A DNA stretch of 64,000 bases from Pseudomonas sp. 5P_3.1_Bac2. Lineage in GTDB: Bacteria > Pseudomonadota > Gammaproteobacteria > Pseudomonadales > Pseudomonadaceae. The notes under the pieces were generated by a model. It searched no databases and was not told the origin of the DNA. It worked only from the letters and a program-made list of their open reading frames with translations. Shown piece by piece: positions 51,683 to 60,269 of the stretch (position 1 is the first letter of the stretch; each line of letters begins with the position of its first letter). The stretch covers positions 310,001 to 374,000 of the forward strand of contig NZ_JANLNY010000030.1 of NCBI RefSeq assembly GCF_025465995.1, written 5' to 3'. A program made the translations under genes and the position numbers.

Positions 51683-52096
51683 ATGACCCCCAGAGAGCAA
51701 GAGATTCAGCGGCGCAGTGAGTTGTCGGAAACCCGCGTGACCAAGGCGGTGTTTCCGCCGACCACCAACCACCACAACACCCTGTTTGGTGGCACCGCGT
51801 TGGCCTGGATGGATGAAGTGTCGTTTATCGCGGCCACTCGTTTTTGCCGCTTGCCGTTGGTGACGGTGTCCACCGACCGCATTGATTTCAATCACCCGAT
51901 TGCCGCCGGCTCCATCGTCGAGTTGATCGGCCGCGTGGTCAAAGTTGGCAACACCAGCCTTAAGGTCGAGGTGCAAGTGTTTGTCGAGAGCATGCACAGC
52001 GATGGCCGGGAGAAGGCTATCCACGGGGTGTTCAGCTTTGTCGCCATCGACGCCGATAAGCGTCCGGTGCCGGTGCTGCCAGGCTTCCCAGCTTAG
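51683..52096 (+). CDS. Hot-dog fold acyl-CoA thioesterase
   Basis: A 137-residue single-hot-dog protein of the YciA/BFIT type, which hydrolyses short- to medium-chain acyl-CoAs. The family segment NTLFGGTALAWMDEVSFIAA holds the central helix and its catalytic-type Asp, and VTVSTDRIDFNHPI is the following strand. It stands alone between the rplS terminator and a minus-strand antiporter gene. Substrate range is not predictable from the sequence. Confidence 0.92.
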   Translation: MTPREQEIQRRSELSETRVTKAVFPPTTNHHNTLFGGTALAWMDEVSFIAATRFCRLPLVTVSTDRIDFNHPIAAGSIVELIGRVVKVGNTSLKVEVQVFVESMHSDGREKAIHGVFSFVAIDADKRPVPVLPGFPA

Positions 52097-52103
52097 TGCC
52101 TGA

Positions 52104-52132
52104 GCTAACGCCAGCTTGCGGCTGGCGTTAGC
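52104..52132. terminator. Perfect 12-pair hairpin between convergent genes
   Basis: GCTAACGCCAGC, TTGCG loop, GCTGGCGTTAGC. It lies between the thioesterase stop and the antiporter stop (at 52141) and may act in both directions, though no T run follows. Confidence 0.55.
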
Positions 52133-52140
52133 GGCGGGGG

Positions 52141-53943
52141 TTATGGCGCTGGCGGCTGAATCAGGGCTAACAGTGTCCAGCCCGCGTTTGGTTGCAGTTG
52201 ACTGTCGCTACTGAGCACATGCACCCAGCCACTGGTGTCGCGGGCGAACAGAAGGGTCGCGCGCTCACCGTGCAGGGCCTGGTAGTCCTGCCAGGTGAAG
52301 CCTTCGGTCAGCGTGGTGCTGTAAAACTCCGCGCCTTGGGCGAGTAAGCTGGCCAGCTTGCTGTAACTCAGGCTGTCGTTACCCAACAGCTTGCCGCGAT
52401 GTTTATGGCTGGTGCGGTGCTTGTCGCTGCGCCGGCTTTCTTGGCTATTGGCCAGGCTAAACAGGCGCTGATCACCGAAGTCGTGGCGAAAGCGCATCAC
52501 GGCCAGGGTGTTCAGCTCGCCTGAAGGCGACAGCGCCAACAGATGGCCCAGACCAATCAAATCCAAATGCGCATCGGCGTGCTGCGAGGCGGGGTTGCCG
52601 AAGTAGGTCGGCAGGCCCTCCATGCGCGCGGCGCTGATGTTTTCCCAGCTGGAGTCGGTGAGCAGAACGCGGCTGCCCAGTTGCTGCAAGGCTTTGCCGA
52701 TCTGCCGTGCCGGACTATTTGCGCCGACGATCAGGAAGCCGCTGGGGGCGGGCTCTGCGACCTTGAGCAGACGGGCGATAGGCCGGGCGGTGGCGCTCTG
52801 CAACACCACGGTGCCGATGATGACAGCGAAGGTCAGGGGCACCAGCAGCAGCGCGCCTTCATAGCCTGCTTCATCCAGGCGAATGGCGAAGATCGCCGAC
52901 ACCGCCGCGGCGACGATGCCCCGTGGGGCGATCCAGGCCAGCAGGGCGCGCTCACGCCAGTTGAGGTTGGAGCCGGCAGTGGAGATCAGAATATTCAGCG
53001 GGCGGGCGATCAGTTGAATCACCAGCAGCAGAATCAATACCAGTGGCCCCAAGGCCAGCATGGCGCTTAGGTCCAGCCGCGCGGCGAGGAGGATAAACAG
53101 CCCGGAGATCAGCAAGACGCTGAGGTTCTCCTTGAAGTGCAGGATGTGGCGCACATCGACGCCGCGCATATTGGCCAGCCACATGCCCATCAGGGTCACG
53201 GCAAGCAGACCGGACTCATGCATGATTTGGTTGGAGCCGATAAAAATCCCCAGCACCGCCGCCAGCGCAGCGAGGTTATGCAGGTATTCCGGCAGCCATT
53301 GGCGGCGCAGCACCACGCCCAGCAACCAGCCACCGGCAATGCCCAGCAGCGTGCCGCAGGCAATCACTCCGGCGAACACCAGCAGGCTGTGCTTGAGCCC
53401 TTCGCCCGAGGCGCTGGCGATAATAAAGCTGTACACCACCACGGCCAGCAACGCGCCGATGGGGTCGATGACGATGCCTTCCCAGCGCAGGATATTGGCA
53501 ATCGAGGCGCGCGGACGGACTACCCGCAGCATGGGCACGATCACCGTCGGCCCGGTGACCAGGGTCAGGGTGCCCAGCAGCAGCGCCAACAGCCAGTCAA
53601 AGCCGAGCAGCCAGTGGGTGGCCAGGGTGATCACCACCCAGGTGGACAGCGCGCCAATGGTCACTAGGCGATGCACCACGCTGCCAATCTCGCGCCACTG
53701 CGAAAGGTGCAGGGTCAGACTGCCTTCGAACAGAATCAAGGCTACGGACAGCGACACCAATGGCATCAGCAGTGGGCCGAACAGCTCCTGCGGATTGAGC
53801 CAGCCCAAGACGGGGCCGGCGAGAATGCCGCTTAGCAGCAAAAACAAAATCGCCGGCAGCTTCAGGCGCCAAGCCAGCCATTGGCAGGCGAGGGCGGCCA
53901 GTCCGATACCGCCAAAGGCCAATAGAATCTGAGTCTCGTTCAT
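52141..53943 (-). CDS. CPA1-type cation/proton antiporter with TrkA-N domain
   Basis: A 600-residue membrane protein. The first 390 residues hold about twelve helices with the CPA signature regions LILFEGSLTLHLSQ, TLVTGPTVIVPML and EGIVIDPIGALLAV; the aspartate of the antiport site is in the last. A cytosolic domain follows with a Rossmann-type TrkA-N pattern (GFLIVGANSPARQIGKALQQLG) and a further C-terminal part that may sense ligand or pH. It probably exchanges Na+ or K+ for H+. It is divergent from xerD, 104 bases away. Confidence 0.9.
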   Translation of the reverse strand: MNETQILLAFGGIGLAALACQWLAWRLKLPAILFLLLSGILAGPVLGWLNPQELFGPLLMPLVSLSVALILFEGSLTLHLSQWREIGSVVHRLVTIGALSTWVVITLATHWLLGFDWLLALLLGTLTLVTGPTVIVPMLRVVRPRASIANILRWEGIVIDPIGALLAVVVYSFIIASASGEGLKHSLLVFAGVIACGTLLGIAGGWLLGVVLRRQWLPEYLHNLAALAAVLGIFIGSNQIMHESGLLAVTLMGMWLANMRGVDVRHILHFKENLSVLLISGLFILLAARLDLSAMLALGPLVLILLLVIQLIARPLNILISTAGSNLNWRERALLAWIAPRGIVAAAVSAIFAIRLDEAGYEGALLLVPLTFAVIIGTVVLQSATARPIARLLKVAEPAPSGFLIVGANSPARQIGKALQQLGSRVLLTDSSWENISAARMEGLPTYFGNPASQHADAHLDLIGLGHLLALSPSGELNTLAVMRFRHDFGDQRLFSLANSQESRRSDKHRTSHKHRGKLLGNDSLSYSKLASLLAQGAEFYSTTLTEGFTWQDYQALHGERATLLFARDTSGWVHVLSSDSQLQPNAGWTLLALIQPPAP

Positions 53944-54047
53944 TAATGCTCCTGTTCCTTGTCTGAGCGGGCTATGAAAGACTAGTCAGCCGCTAGTCGG
54001 TTCACTGAATTATTTGCGTTTTGCCTTCACCGCCGGTTTGAGAATCT

Positions 54048-54944
54048 ATGTCCGCCCTTGACCATCCCCTGATCGATCGCTTCCTTGAGGCTCTGTGGCT
54101 GGAGAAAGGCTTGTCGGCCCACACCCGCGTGGCCTACCGCAGCGACCTGGCGTTATTTAATGGCTGGCTGGATGAGCGCGGCGTGCAGTTGCCCAGCGCT
54201 GGCCGTGATGTGCTGCTCGACCATTTGGCCTGGCGCCTGAACGCCGGCTACAAAGCGCGCTCTACCGCGCGATTGTTATCAGGTTTGCGTGGCTTTTACC
54301 GTTACCTGCTGCGCGAAGGGCTGATTCAGCTTGATCCAACCCTGCAAGTGGATTTGCCGCAAATCGGCCGGCCACTGCCCAAGTCGCTATCTGAGGCCGA
54401 TGTGGAGGCGTTGCTGGCGGCGCCGGACCTGGATGACCCCATTGGCCTGCGTGATCGCGCCATGCTCGAAGTTTTGTATGCCTGTGGCTTGCGCGTCAGT
54501 GAGCTGATCGGCCTGACCCTCGAGCAGGTCAACCTGCGTCAGGGTGTACTGCGCGTTTACGGCAAAGGCAGCAAGGAGCGCTTGGTGCCGCTGGGCGAGG
54601 AAGCGATTAACTGGATTGAGCGCTACAGCCGCGAGGCCCGCGGATTTTTACTCGCTGGCCGGCCCAGTGATGTGCTGTTTCCCAGTAATCGTGGCGAGCA
54701 AATGACCCGGCAGACCTTCTGGCACCGCATCAAGCATCAGGCGCAGGTGGCTGGGATCAGCAAAAGTCTGTCGCCGCATACCTTGCGCCATGCTTTTGCC
54801 ACTCATTTGCTCAACCATGGCGCCGATTTACGGGTGGTGCAGATGCTTTTGGGCCACAGTGATTTGTCGACCACGCAGATCTATACCCATATCGCCCGCG
54901 CGCGTCTGCAAGAGCTGCACGCGCAGCACCATCCACGCGGCTGA
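54048..54944 (+). CDS. xerD: Tyrosine recombinase XerD
   Basis: A 298-residue site-specific recombinase that, with XerC and FtsK, resolves chromosome dimers at dif. All catalytic residues are present: Arg in CGLRVSELIGL, Lys in GKGSKERLVPLG, His-x-x-Arg in SPHTLRHAFATHLL, His in LGHSDLSTTQIYTH, which also contains the nucleophile Tyr. The N-terminal SAM-like DNA-binding domain spans about residues 1-95. dsbC follows after 96 bases, a frequent arrangement in gammaproteobacteria. Confidence 0.97.
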   Translation: MSALDHPLIDRFLEALWLEKGLSAHTRVAYRSDLALFNGWLDERGVQLPSAGRDVLLDHLAWRLNAGYKARSTARLLSGLRGFYRYLLREGLIQLDPTLQVDLPQIGRPLPKSLSEADVEALLAAPDLDDPIGLRDRAMLEVLYACGLRVSELIGLTLEQVNLRQGVLRVYGKGSKERLVPLGEEAINWIERYSREARGFLLAGRPSDVLFPSNRGEQMTRQTFWHRIKHQAQVAGISKSLSPHTLRHAFATHLLNHGADLRVVQMLLGHSDLSTTQIYTHIARARLQELHAQHHPRG

Positions 54945-55040
54945 ATCGCCCGGTGGCCGCTCGCTGTGGTCGGTGTGGGCGGCCTTATATGGTAGGCTGT
55001 GGCAAATTTTTCCCACGCGTCCGTAGTTATAGGAGTTGGT

Positions 55041-55766
55041 ATGGGTTTCAAGCGCATTGTTATGACGTTGGCCATCGGCCTGGCCAGCCATAGTGTCTTC
55101 GCCGCTGACGCGGGTGACGCTATCCGCAGCACCTTGAAAGCACTGGATCCGGAGATGACCATCGAGGCTATCGCCGAGGCGCCGATGCCAGGTGTTTACC
55201 AAATCGAATTGACCGGTGGCCGCCAGCTGTACTCCAGCGCCGATGGCAAGTTCTTGCTGCAGGGCAACCTGTATCAGATCAAAGACGGCAAGGCGGTCAA
55301 CCTCACCGAAGGCGCGGAAATGCGCGGTGTGGCCAAGCTGATCAACGCCATCCCCGCCTCGGAAATGGTGGTGTTCGCCGGCGACAAGCCGAAGACCCAT
55401 ATCACGGTCTTCACTGATACCGACTGCGGCTACTGCCAGAAGCTGCACAGCGAAGTGAGCGAGCTCAATAAACTGGGCGTTGAAGTGCGTTATGTGGCCT
55501 TCCCGCGTCAGGGCCTGAACAGCCCAGCGGCCAAAGAACTGGCCAACGTCTGGTGCGCCAAAGACCGCCAAGCGGCCATGACCCGCGCCAAGACCCAGAA
55601 GGGCGTGCCGGATGCCACTTGCGATAACCCAGTGGCCAAGCAGTACAACCTCGGTCTGTCCTTGGGCGTGAGCGGCACGCCGGCGATCATTCTGGCTAAT
55701 GGCAAGATGATTCCAGGCTACCAGCCTGCACCAATCCTGGCCAAAGTCGCTTTGGAAGCCAATTAA
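55041..55766 (+). CDS. dsbC: Periplasmic disulfide isomerase DsbC
   Basis: A 241-residue protein that rearranges wrong disulfides in the periplasm. The signal peptide begins at MGFKRIVMTLAIGLASHS and is cut after VFA. The N-terminal dimerisation domain precedes a thioredoxin fold whose active site is TDTDCGYCQKLH, about residue 130, and a second cysteine pair (NVWCAKD and DATCDN). The cis-proline is in VSGTPAIIL. ATG 55041 has AGGAG seven bases upstream; the longer frame lacks these. Followed by a hairpin-rich gap, then hom. Confidence 0.96.
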   Translation: MGFKRIVMTLAIGLASHSVFAADAGDAIRSTLKALDPEMTIEAIAEAPMPGVYQIELTGGRQLYSSADGKFLLQGNLYQIKDGKAVNLTEGAEMRGVAKLINAIPASEMVVFAGDKPKTHITVFTDTDCGYCQKLHSEVSELNKLGVEVRYVAFPRQGLNSPAAKELANVWCAKDRQAAMTRAKTQKGVPDATCDNPVAKQYNLGLSLGVSGTPAIILANGKMIPGYQPAPILAKVALEAN

Positions 55767-55782
55767 GCCCACGCCGGGTTGA

Positions 55783-55811
55783 TTGACTATCAAACAGCCG
55801 CTTCGTAATGT
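55783..55811 (+). promoter_or_regulatory. Candidate promoter of hom
   Basis: TTGACT (55783-55788), 17-base spacer, TAATGT (55806-55811). It overlaps the end region of dsbC and an AGCCGC/GCGGCT inverted repeat (55796-55817). The spacing and -35 are good, the -10 moderate. Confidence 0.5.
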
Positions 55812-55827
55812 GCGGCTCTTTCTTCTT

Positions 55828-55852
55828 GGCCGCAGCTTGCTGCGGCCGTTTT
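55828..55852 (+). terminator. Terminator between dsbC and hom
   Basis: GGCCGCAG, CTTG loop, CTGCGGCC, then GTTTTA. It lies 62 bases past the dsbC stop and only 26 bases before hom, and downstream of the candidate hom promoter. Confidence 0.7.
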
Positions 55853-55877
55853 ATGCAGTGCAGATGGGGAGTTCAGT

Positions 55878-57182
55878 GTGAAACCGGTCAAAGTAGGCAT
55901 CTGTGGGTTAGGCACCGTCGGTGGCGGTACCTTTAACGTGCTTAAGCGCAACGCTGAGGAAATTGCTCGGCGTGCTGGGCGCAGCATTGAAGTGGCGCAA
56001 ATTGCGCTGCGTTCGGCCAACCCTCAGTGCGACATTACCGGTATTAGCACCACCAGCGATGTATTCGAGCTGGTCAACAACCCTGAAATCGACATCGTGA
56101 TTGAGCTGATTGGCGGCTACACCCTGGCCAAAGATCTGGTGCTCAAAGCCATCGAAAACGGCAAACACGTGGTCACTGCCAACAAGGCGCTGATCGCCGT
56201 GCACGGCAATGAAATTTTCGCTAAAGCCCGCGAGAAGCGCGTTATCGTGGCCTTCGAAGCGGCAGTGGCCGGCGGTATTCCGGTGATCAAGGCGATCCGT
56301 GAAGGCCTGGCGGCAAACCGCATCAACTGGCTGGCCGGGATCATCAACGGCACCGGTAACTTTATCCTCAGCGAAATGCGTGAGAAGGGCCGTACCTTTG
56401 ACGACGTGCTGGCCGAAGCCCAAGCCCTGGGTTACGCCGAAGCCGACCCGACTTTCGACGTGGAAGGCATCGACGCGGCGCACAAGCTGACCATCCTGGC
56501 CTCCATCGCCTTTGGTATTCCGCTGCAATTCGCCAAGGCCTACACCGAAGGCATCACCAAGCTGACCACCGCTGACGTCAACTACGCCGAAGCGCTGGGC
56601 TATCGCATCAAGCACCTGGGTGTGGCACGTCGCACCGAGGCCGGTATCGAACTGCGCGTACACCCGACGCTGATCCCGGCGGATCGCCTGATCGCCAACG
56701 TCAATGGCGTGATGAACGCGGTGATGGTCAATGGCGACGCTGCTGGCAGCACCCTGTATTACGGTGCCGGCGCCGGCATGGAGCCGACGGCTTCGTCGGT
56801 GGTGGCGGATTTGGTTGATGTGGTTCGCGCCCTGACCAGCGACCCAACCAACCGCGTCCCGCACCTGGCCTTCCAGCCGGATTCCTTGTCCGATCACCCG
56901 ATCCTGCCGATCGAGGCTTGCGAGAGCGCCTATTACCTGCGCATCCAGGCCAAAGACCATCCGGGCGTGCTGGCGCAAGTAGCGAGCATCCTCTCGGCCC
57001 GTGGCATCAACATCGAGTCGATCATGCAGAAGGAAGTCGAGGAGCAGGACGGTCTGGTGCCGATGATCCTGGTCACTCACCGTGTGGTTGAAGCGCAAAT
57101 CAACGAGGCGATTGCTGCCTTGGAAGCGCTGGATGATGTGGTCGGCAGCGTGGTGCGCATCCGCGTCGAGCAGCTGAACTAA
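55878..57182 (+). CDS. hom: Homoserine dehydrogenase
   Basis: A 434-residue NAD(P)-dependent enzyme reducing aspartate semialdehyde to homoserine, the branch point to threonine and methionine. The Rossmann motif is GICGLGTVGGGTFNV near residue 8; the catalytic lysine region and the GIINGTGNFIL segment follow, and a C-terminal ACT domain (LRIQAKDHPGVLAQVASIL) gives threonine feedback. The start is GTG at 55878 with GGGGAG upstream. thrC follows after 64 bases. Confidence 0.97.
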   Translation: MKPVKVGICGLGTVGGGTFNVLKRNAEEIARRAGRSIEVAQIALRSANPQCDITGISTTSDVFELVNNPEIDIVIELIGGYTLAKDLVLKAIENGKHVVTANKALIAVHGNEIFAKAREKRVIVAFEAAVAGGIPVIKAIREGLAANRINWLAGIINGTGNFILSEMREKGRTFDDVLAEAQALGYAEADPTFDVEGIDAAHKLTILASIAFGIPLQFAKAYTEGITKLTTADVNYAEALGYRIKHLGVARRTEAGIELRVHPTLIPADRLIANVNGVMNAVMVNGDAAGSTLYYGAGAGMEPTASSVVADLVDVVRALTSDPTNRVPHLAFQPDSLSDHPILPIEACESAYYLRIQAKDHPGVLAQVASILSARGINIESIMQKEVEEQDGLVPMILVTHRVVEAQINEAIAALEALDDVVGSVVRIRVEQLN

Positions 57183-57246
57183 TCCCTAGTTGGCCGCTGT
57201 TGTGCGCAGCAGCGGCTTTACCCGATTCGAATCGAAGGTTTGTCCC

Positions 57247-58656
57247 ATGCGTTATATCAGTACCCGTGGCCAGGCTCCGGCCCTGAATTTCGAAGACGTC
57301 CTGCTCGCCGGTTTGGCCAGTGATGGCGGCCTGTACGTACCTGAAAACCTGCCGCGCTTCACCCAAGAAGAGATCGCCTCCTGGGCCGGCCTGCCGTACC
57401 ACGAGCTGGCCTTTAAAGTGATGCGCCCGTTTGTGACCGGCAGCATCCCGGATGCCGACTTCAAGAAGATCCTTGAAGACACCTACGGCGTATTCGCCCA
57501 CAACGCGGTGGCGCCGCTGCGTCAGCTCAACGGCAACGAGTGGGTGCTGGAGCTGTTCCACGGGCCAACCTTGGCTTTTAAAGATTTCGCCCTGCAGCTG
57601 CTCGGCCGCTTGCTCGACTACGTATTGGCCAAGCGCAATGAGCGCGTGGTGATCATGGGCGCCACCAGCGGTGACACCGGCTCGGCGGCCATCGAAGGCT
57701 GCAAGGCTTGTGAGAACGTCGACATCTTCATCATGCACCCGCACAACCGGGTGTCTGAAGTGCAGCGCCGGCAGATGACCACCATCCTGGGCGACAACAT
57801 CCATAACATCGCCATCGAAGGTAACTTCGATGACTGCCAAGAGATGGTCAAGGCCAGCTTCGCTGACCAGGGCTTCCTCAAGGGCACGCGCTTGGTGGCG
57901 GTGAACTCGATCAACTGGGCGCGGATCATGGCCCAGATCGTTTATTACTTCCACGCGGCCCTGCAGCTGGGCGGCCCGGCGCGCTCCATCGCGTTCTCGG
58001 TGCCGACCGGCAACTTCGGCGACATCTTCGCCGGTTACCTGGCGCGCAACATGGGCCTGCCGATCAGCCAGCTGATCGTGGCGACCAACCGCAACGACAT
58101 CCTGCACCGCTTTATGAGCGGCAATCAGTATGTGAAGGACACCCTGCACCCGACCCTGTCGCCGTCGATGGACATCATGGTCTCGTCCAACTTCGAGCGC
58201 CTGCTGTTCGACCTGCACGGTCGCAACGGCGCAGCGATTGCCGGGCTGATGGATACCTTCAAGCAAGGTGGCGGTTTCAGCGTGGAGCAAGACCGTTGGA
58301 GCGAAGCGCGCAAGCTGTTCGACTCCCTGGCCGTGGACGACGAGCAAACCTGCGCCACCATCGCTCAGGTTTACCAAGAGTGCGGTGAGCTGCTCGACCC
58401 GCACACCGCCATTGGCGTGCACGCGGCTCGCGAGTGCCGCCGTAGCCTGAGCACGCCGATGGTGGTGCTGGGCACGGCGCACCCGGTGAAATTCCCGGAA
58501 GCAGTCGAGAAGGCCGGCATCGCTGCCGTACCGGCACTGCCTGCGCACCTGAGCGATCTGTTCGAGCGCCCAGAGCGTTGCACCGTACTGGCCAACGACC
58601 TGAAAACCGTGCAGGGCTTTGTCGCTCAGCATGGCAATCGCGGTAAGCCGCTGTAA
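57247..58656 (+). CDS. thrC: Threonine synthase
   Basis: A 469-residue fold type II PLP enzyme, the long form, converting O-phosphohomoserine to threonine. The PLP lysine is in PTLAFKDFALQLLG near residue 113, and the phosphate cup and serine/threonine motif GATSGDTGSAAIEG comes after. FNVPTGNFGDIFAG-type sequence is present as SVPTGNFGDIFAGY. ATG 57247 agrees with the family start (MRYISTRG); the in-frame extension to 57190 is intergenic. It ends the hom-thrC operon, with a clear terminator. Confidence 0.97.
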   Translation: MRYISTRGQAPALNFEDVLLAGLASDGGLYVPENLPRFTQEEIASWAGLPYHELAFKVMRPFVTGSIPDADFKKILEDTYGVFAHNAVAPLRQLNGNEWVLELFHGPTLAFKDFALQLLGRLLDYVLAKRNERVVIMGATSGDTGSAAIEGCKACENVDIFIMHPHNRVSEVQRRQMTTILGDNIHNIAIEGNFDDCQEMVKASFADQGFLKGTRLVAVNSINWARIMAQIVYYFHAALQLGGPARSIAFSVPTGNFGDIFAGYLARNMGLPISQLIVATNRNDILHRFMSGNQYVKDTLHPTLSPSMDIMVSSNFERLLFDLHGRNGAAIAGLMDTFKQGGGFSVEQDRWSEARKLFDSLAVDDEQTCATIAQVYQECGELLDPHTAIGVHAARECRRSLSTPMVVLGTAHPVKFPEAVEKAGIAAVPALPAHLSDLFERPERCTVLANDLKTVQGFVAQHGNRGKPL

Positions 58657-58672
58657 GGCTTAGCTTGCGTTA

Positions 58673-58707
58673 AACAAACCCGCCTATATGGCGGGTTTGT
58701 TGTTTCT
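58673..58707 (+). terminator. Bidirectional-looking terminator of thrC
   Basis: AACAAACCCGCC, TATAT loop, GGCGGGTTTGTT: a perfect 12-pair stem followed by GTTTC. It ends the hom-thrC transcript. Confidence 0.85.
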
Positions 58708-58831
58708 GCGCGCAATAAAACCGCGCGGAGGCAGCTTTACGCCGGTTGTTGTCCGCCATCGCTCTGTTTTGCCGGACGCCTGTGCCATTGAATAAGCCCT
58801 GCCGATTTTTAATCAGTGTAGGAGCTGCGTT

Positions 58832-60046
58832 ATGGCGAAGTCCGCGAGTGCCCGCTTGATCGCGGCCGTGTTGGCGGTGGGGTTCTGGGTGATGTTTTTA
58901 TCCAGCGCGATCAAGGGCCTGTACCAGGTGTACTTCGTTGATCTGAGTGCGCACTTCGGCGGCAGCCGTTCGGATATGGCCTTGGCCGGCAGTTTGTTTG
59001 TGCTCAGTATCGGTTTGCTGTCGCCTGTGGTCGGCGCCCTGAGCGATCGCTGTGGGCCGTTGTGGACGGTGGCCTTCGGCAGTTTTTGTGCCGGGGTGAT
59101 GCTGCTGGGCGTTAGTTACTGGCCGCACAGTCAACTGCTGTTTGTGTTGCTGTATGGCCTGCTCGGTGCCTTCGCCTTGACTGCCATGAGCTTTGTGCCG
59201 ATGGGGATTTTGGTCGACCGCATGGTGCAGTCGCGTAGCAAAGCGCTGGCCTTTGCCGTGGTCAGTAACGGCACGGCGATTGGTTTTATTGTGCTGTCAC
59301 CGCTGTGGATCTGGTTGCAGCAGTGGCTGGCGTGGCCTGTGTTGTTTAACCGGGTGGGTTGGCTGTTTTTGCTGCCCTTGACCTTGGCCCTGAGCTGGGT
59401 GGCGTGGCGCGTGCCATTGCTGGCGCAAGCCGAGCCGACCCCTGCGCCTGGCGTTCTGTGGCAGTTAGGTAAGGACCCACGGCTGTATTGGCTGGCCCTG
59501 AGCTTTTTTAGCTGCGGAGCGAGCATGGCGTTTATCGATGTGCATTTGCTGCCGTATTGGCAGGGCAATGGCGTGCCGCCCTCGGTGCAGGCCAGTGGCT
59601 TAAGCCTGCTCGGTGTGCTGGAGCTGGGCAGCGGTTTGCTGGCCGGCTGGTTGGCCACACGTTTTAACAAGGCTGGGCTGCTGGCCGGTTTTTATCTGCT
59701 GCGCTGCGCCGCCGTGCTGGTGTTGTTAGCCTCGCCCACGCCTTACAAGGTATACCTGTTTGCCTTGCTGTTTGGTGCCAGTTACTTGGGCACCGTGGTG
59801 CTGACCTCGGCGTTTTGTTTCGATCTATTCGGCGCTCGCAACAAAGGTCAGGTGTTCGGCCTGCTGTTTCTAGTCCACCAACTGGGGGCTCTGACGCTGA
59901 CCCAGCTGGCCGCGCTGGACTTTGATCGGCATCAAAACTACCAACTGAGCATCAGTCTGCTGGCCGGGCTGACCTTGGCCGCCGCCGGTTTTGCCCTATG
60001 CATGCTACCCAGTGCCCGAGGCGTGGCGAAGAGGGTCGAACAATGA
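58832..60046 (+). CDS. Major facilitator superfamily transporter
   Basis: A 404-residue protein with twelve hydrophobic helices. Residues at the end of helix 2 show the MFS loop motif (GALSDRCGPLWTV), and the second half repeats the pattern (GWLATRFNKAGLLAG). No substrate-specific motif is recognised; the group includes oxalate/formate and monocarboxylate-type carriers. A very short membrane protein begins eight bases after the stop. A GlxA-type regulator lies next on the opposite strand. Confidence 0.88.
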   Translation: MAKSASARLIAAVLAVGFWVMFLSSAIKGLYQVYFVDLSAHFGGSRSDMALAGSLFVLSIGLLSPVVGALSDRCGPLWTVAFGSFCAGVMLLGVSYWPHSQLLFVLLYGLLGAFALTAMSFVPMGILVDRMVQSRSKALAFAVVSNGTAIGFIVLSPLWIWLQQWLAWPVLFNRVGWLFLLPLTLALSWVAWRVPLLAQAEPTPAPGVLWQLGKDPRLYWLALSFFSCGASMAFIDVHLLPYWQGNGVPPSVQASGLSLLGVLELGSGLLAGWLATRFNKAGLLAGFYLLRCAAVLVLLASPTPYKVYLFALLFGASYLGTVVLTSAFCFDLFGARNKGQVFGLLFLVHQLGALTLTQLAALDFDRHQNYQLSISLLAGLTLAAAGFALCMLPSARGVAKRVEQ

Positions 60047-60053
60047 GGCTATT

Positions 60054-60269
60054 ATGCCGCTGACGTTGGCTGTGGCTGCGCTGGCGCTGCTGTGCACTGC
60101 TCTGAGTTTATGGGGCGTGGCGGCCAAGCTGGATCTGCGCTGTGTGCTGAGTGCGGGGTTCGGCCTGCTGCTGGTGCTCGTCGTGCTGCTCTGGCTAAGC
60201 GCCGAGGCGCCGCTGGCTGCCAGCCTATGGCAGGTGCAGCACGCCGGGCCGCTGCTGCATTGTCACTAG
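60054..60269 (+). CDS. Small two-helix membrane protein of unknown function
   Basis: A 71-residue frame with ATG at 60054, GAGG five bases upstream, and two long hydrophobic segments (MPLTLAVAALALLCTALSLW and the LSAGFGLLLVLVVLLWL region) joined by a short polar loop. It starts eight bases after the transporter stop and is probably co-transcribed. It could modify the transporter, but there is no sequence evidence for function. Its TAG shares the tetranucleotide CTAG with the stop of the minus-strand regulator. Confidence 0.6.
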   Translation: MPLTLAVAALALLCTALSLWGVAAKLDLRCVLSAGFGLLLVLVVLLWLSAEAPLAASLWQVQHAGPLLHCH

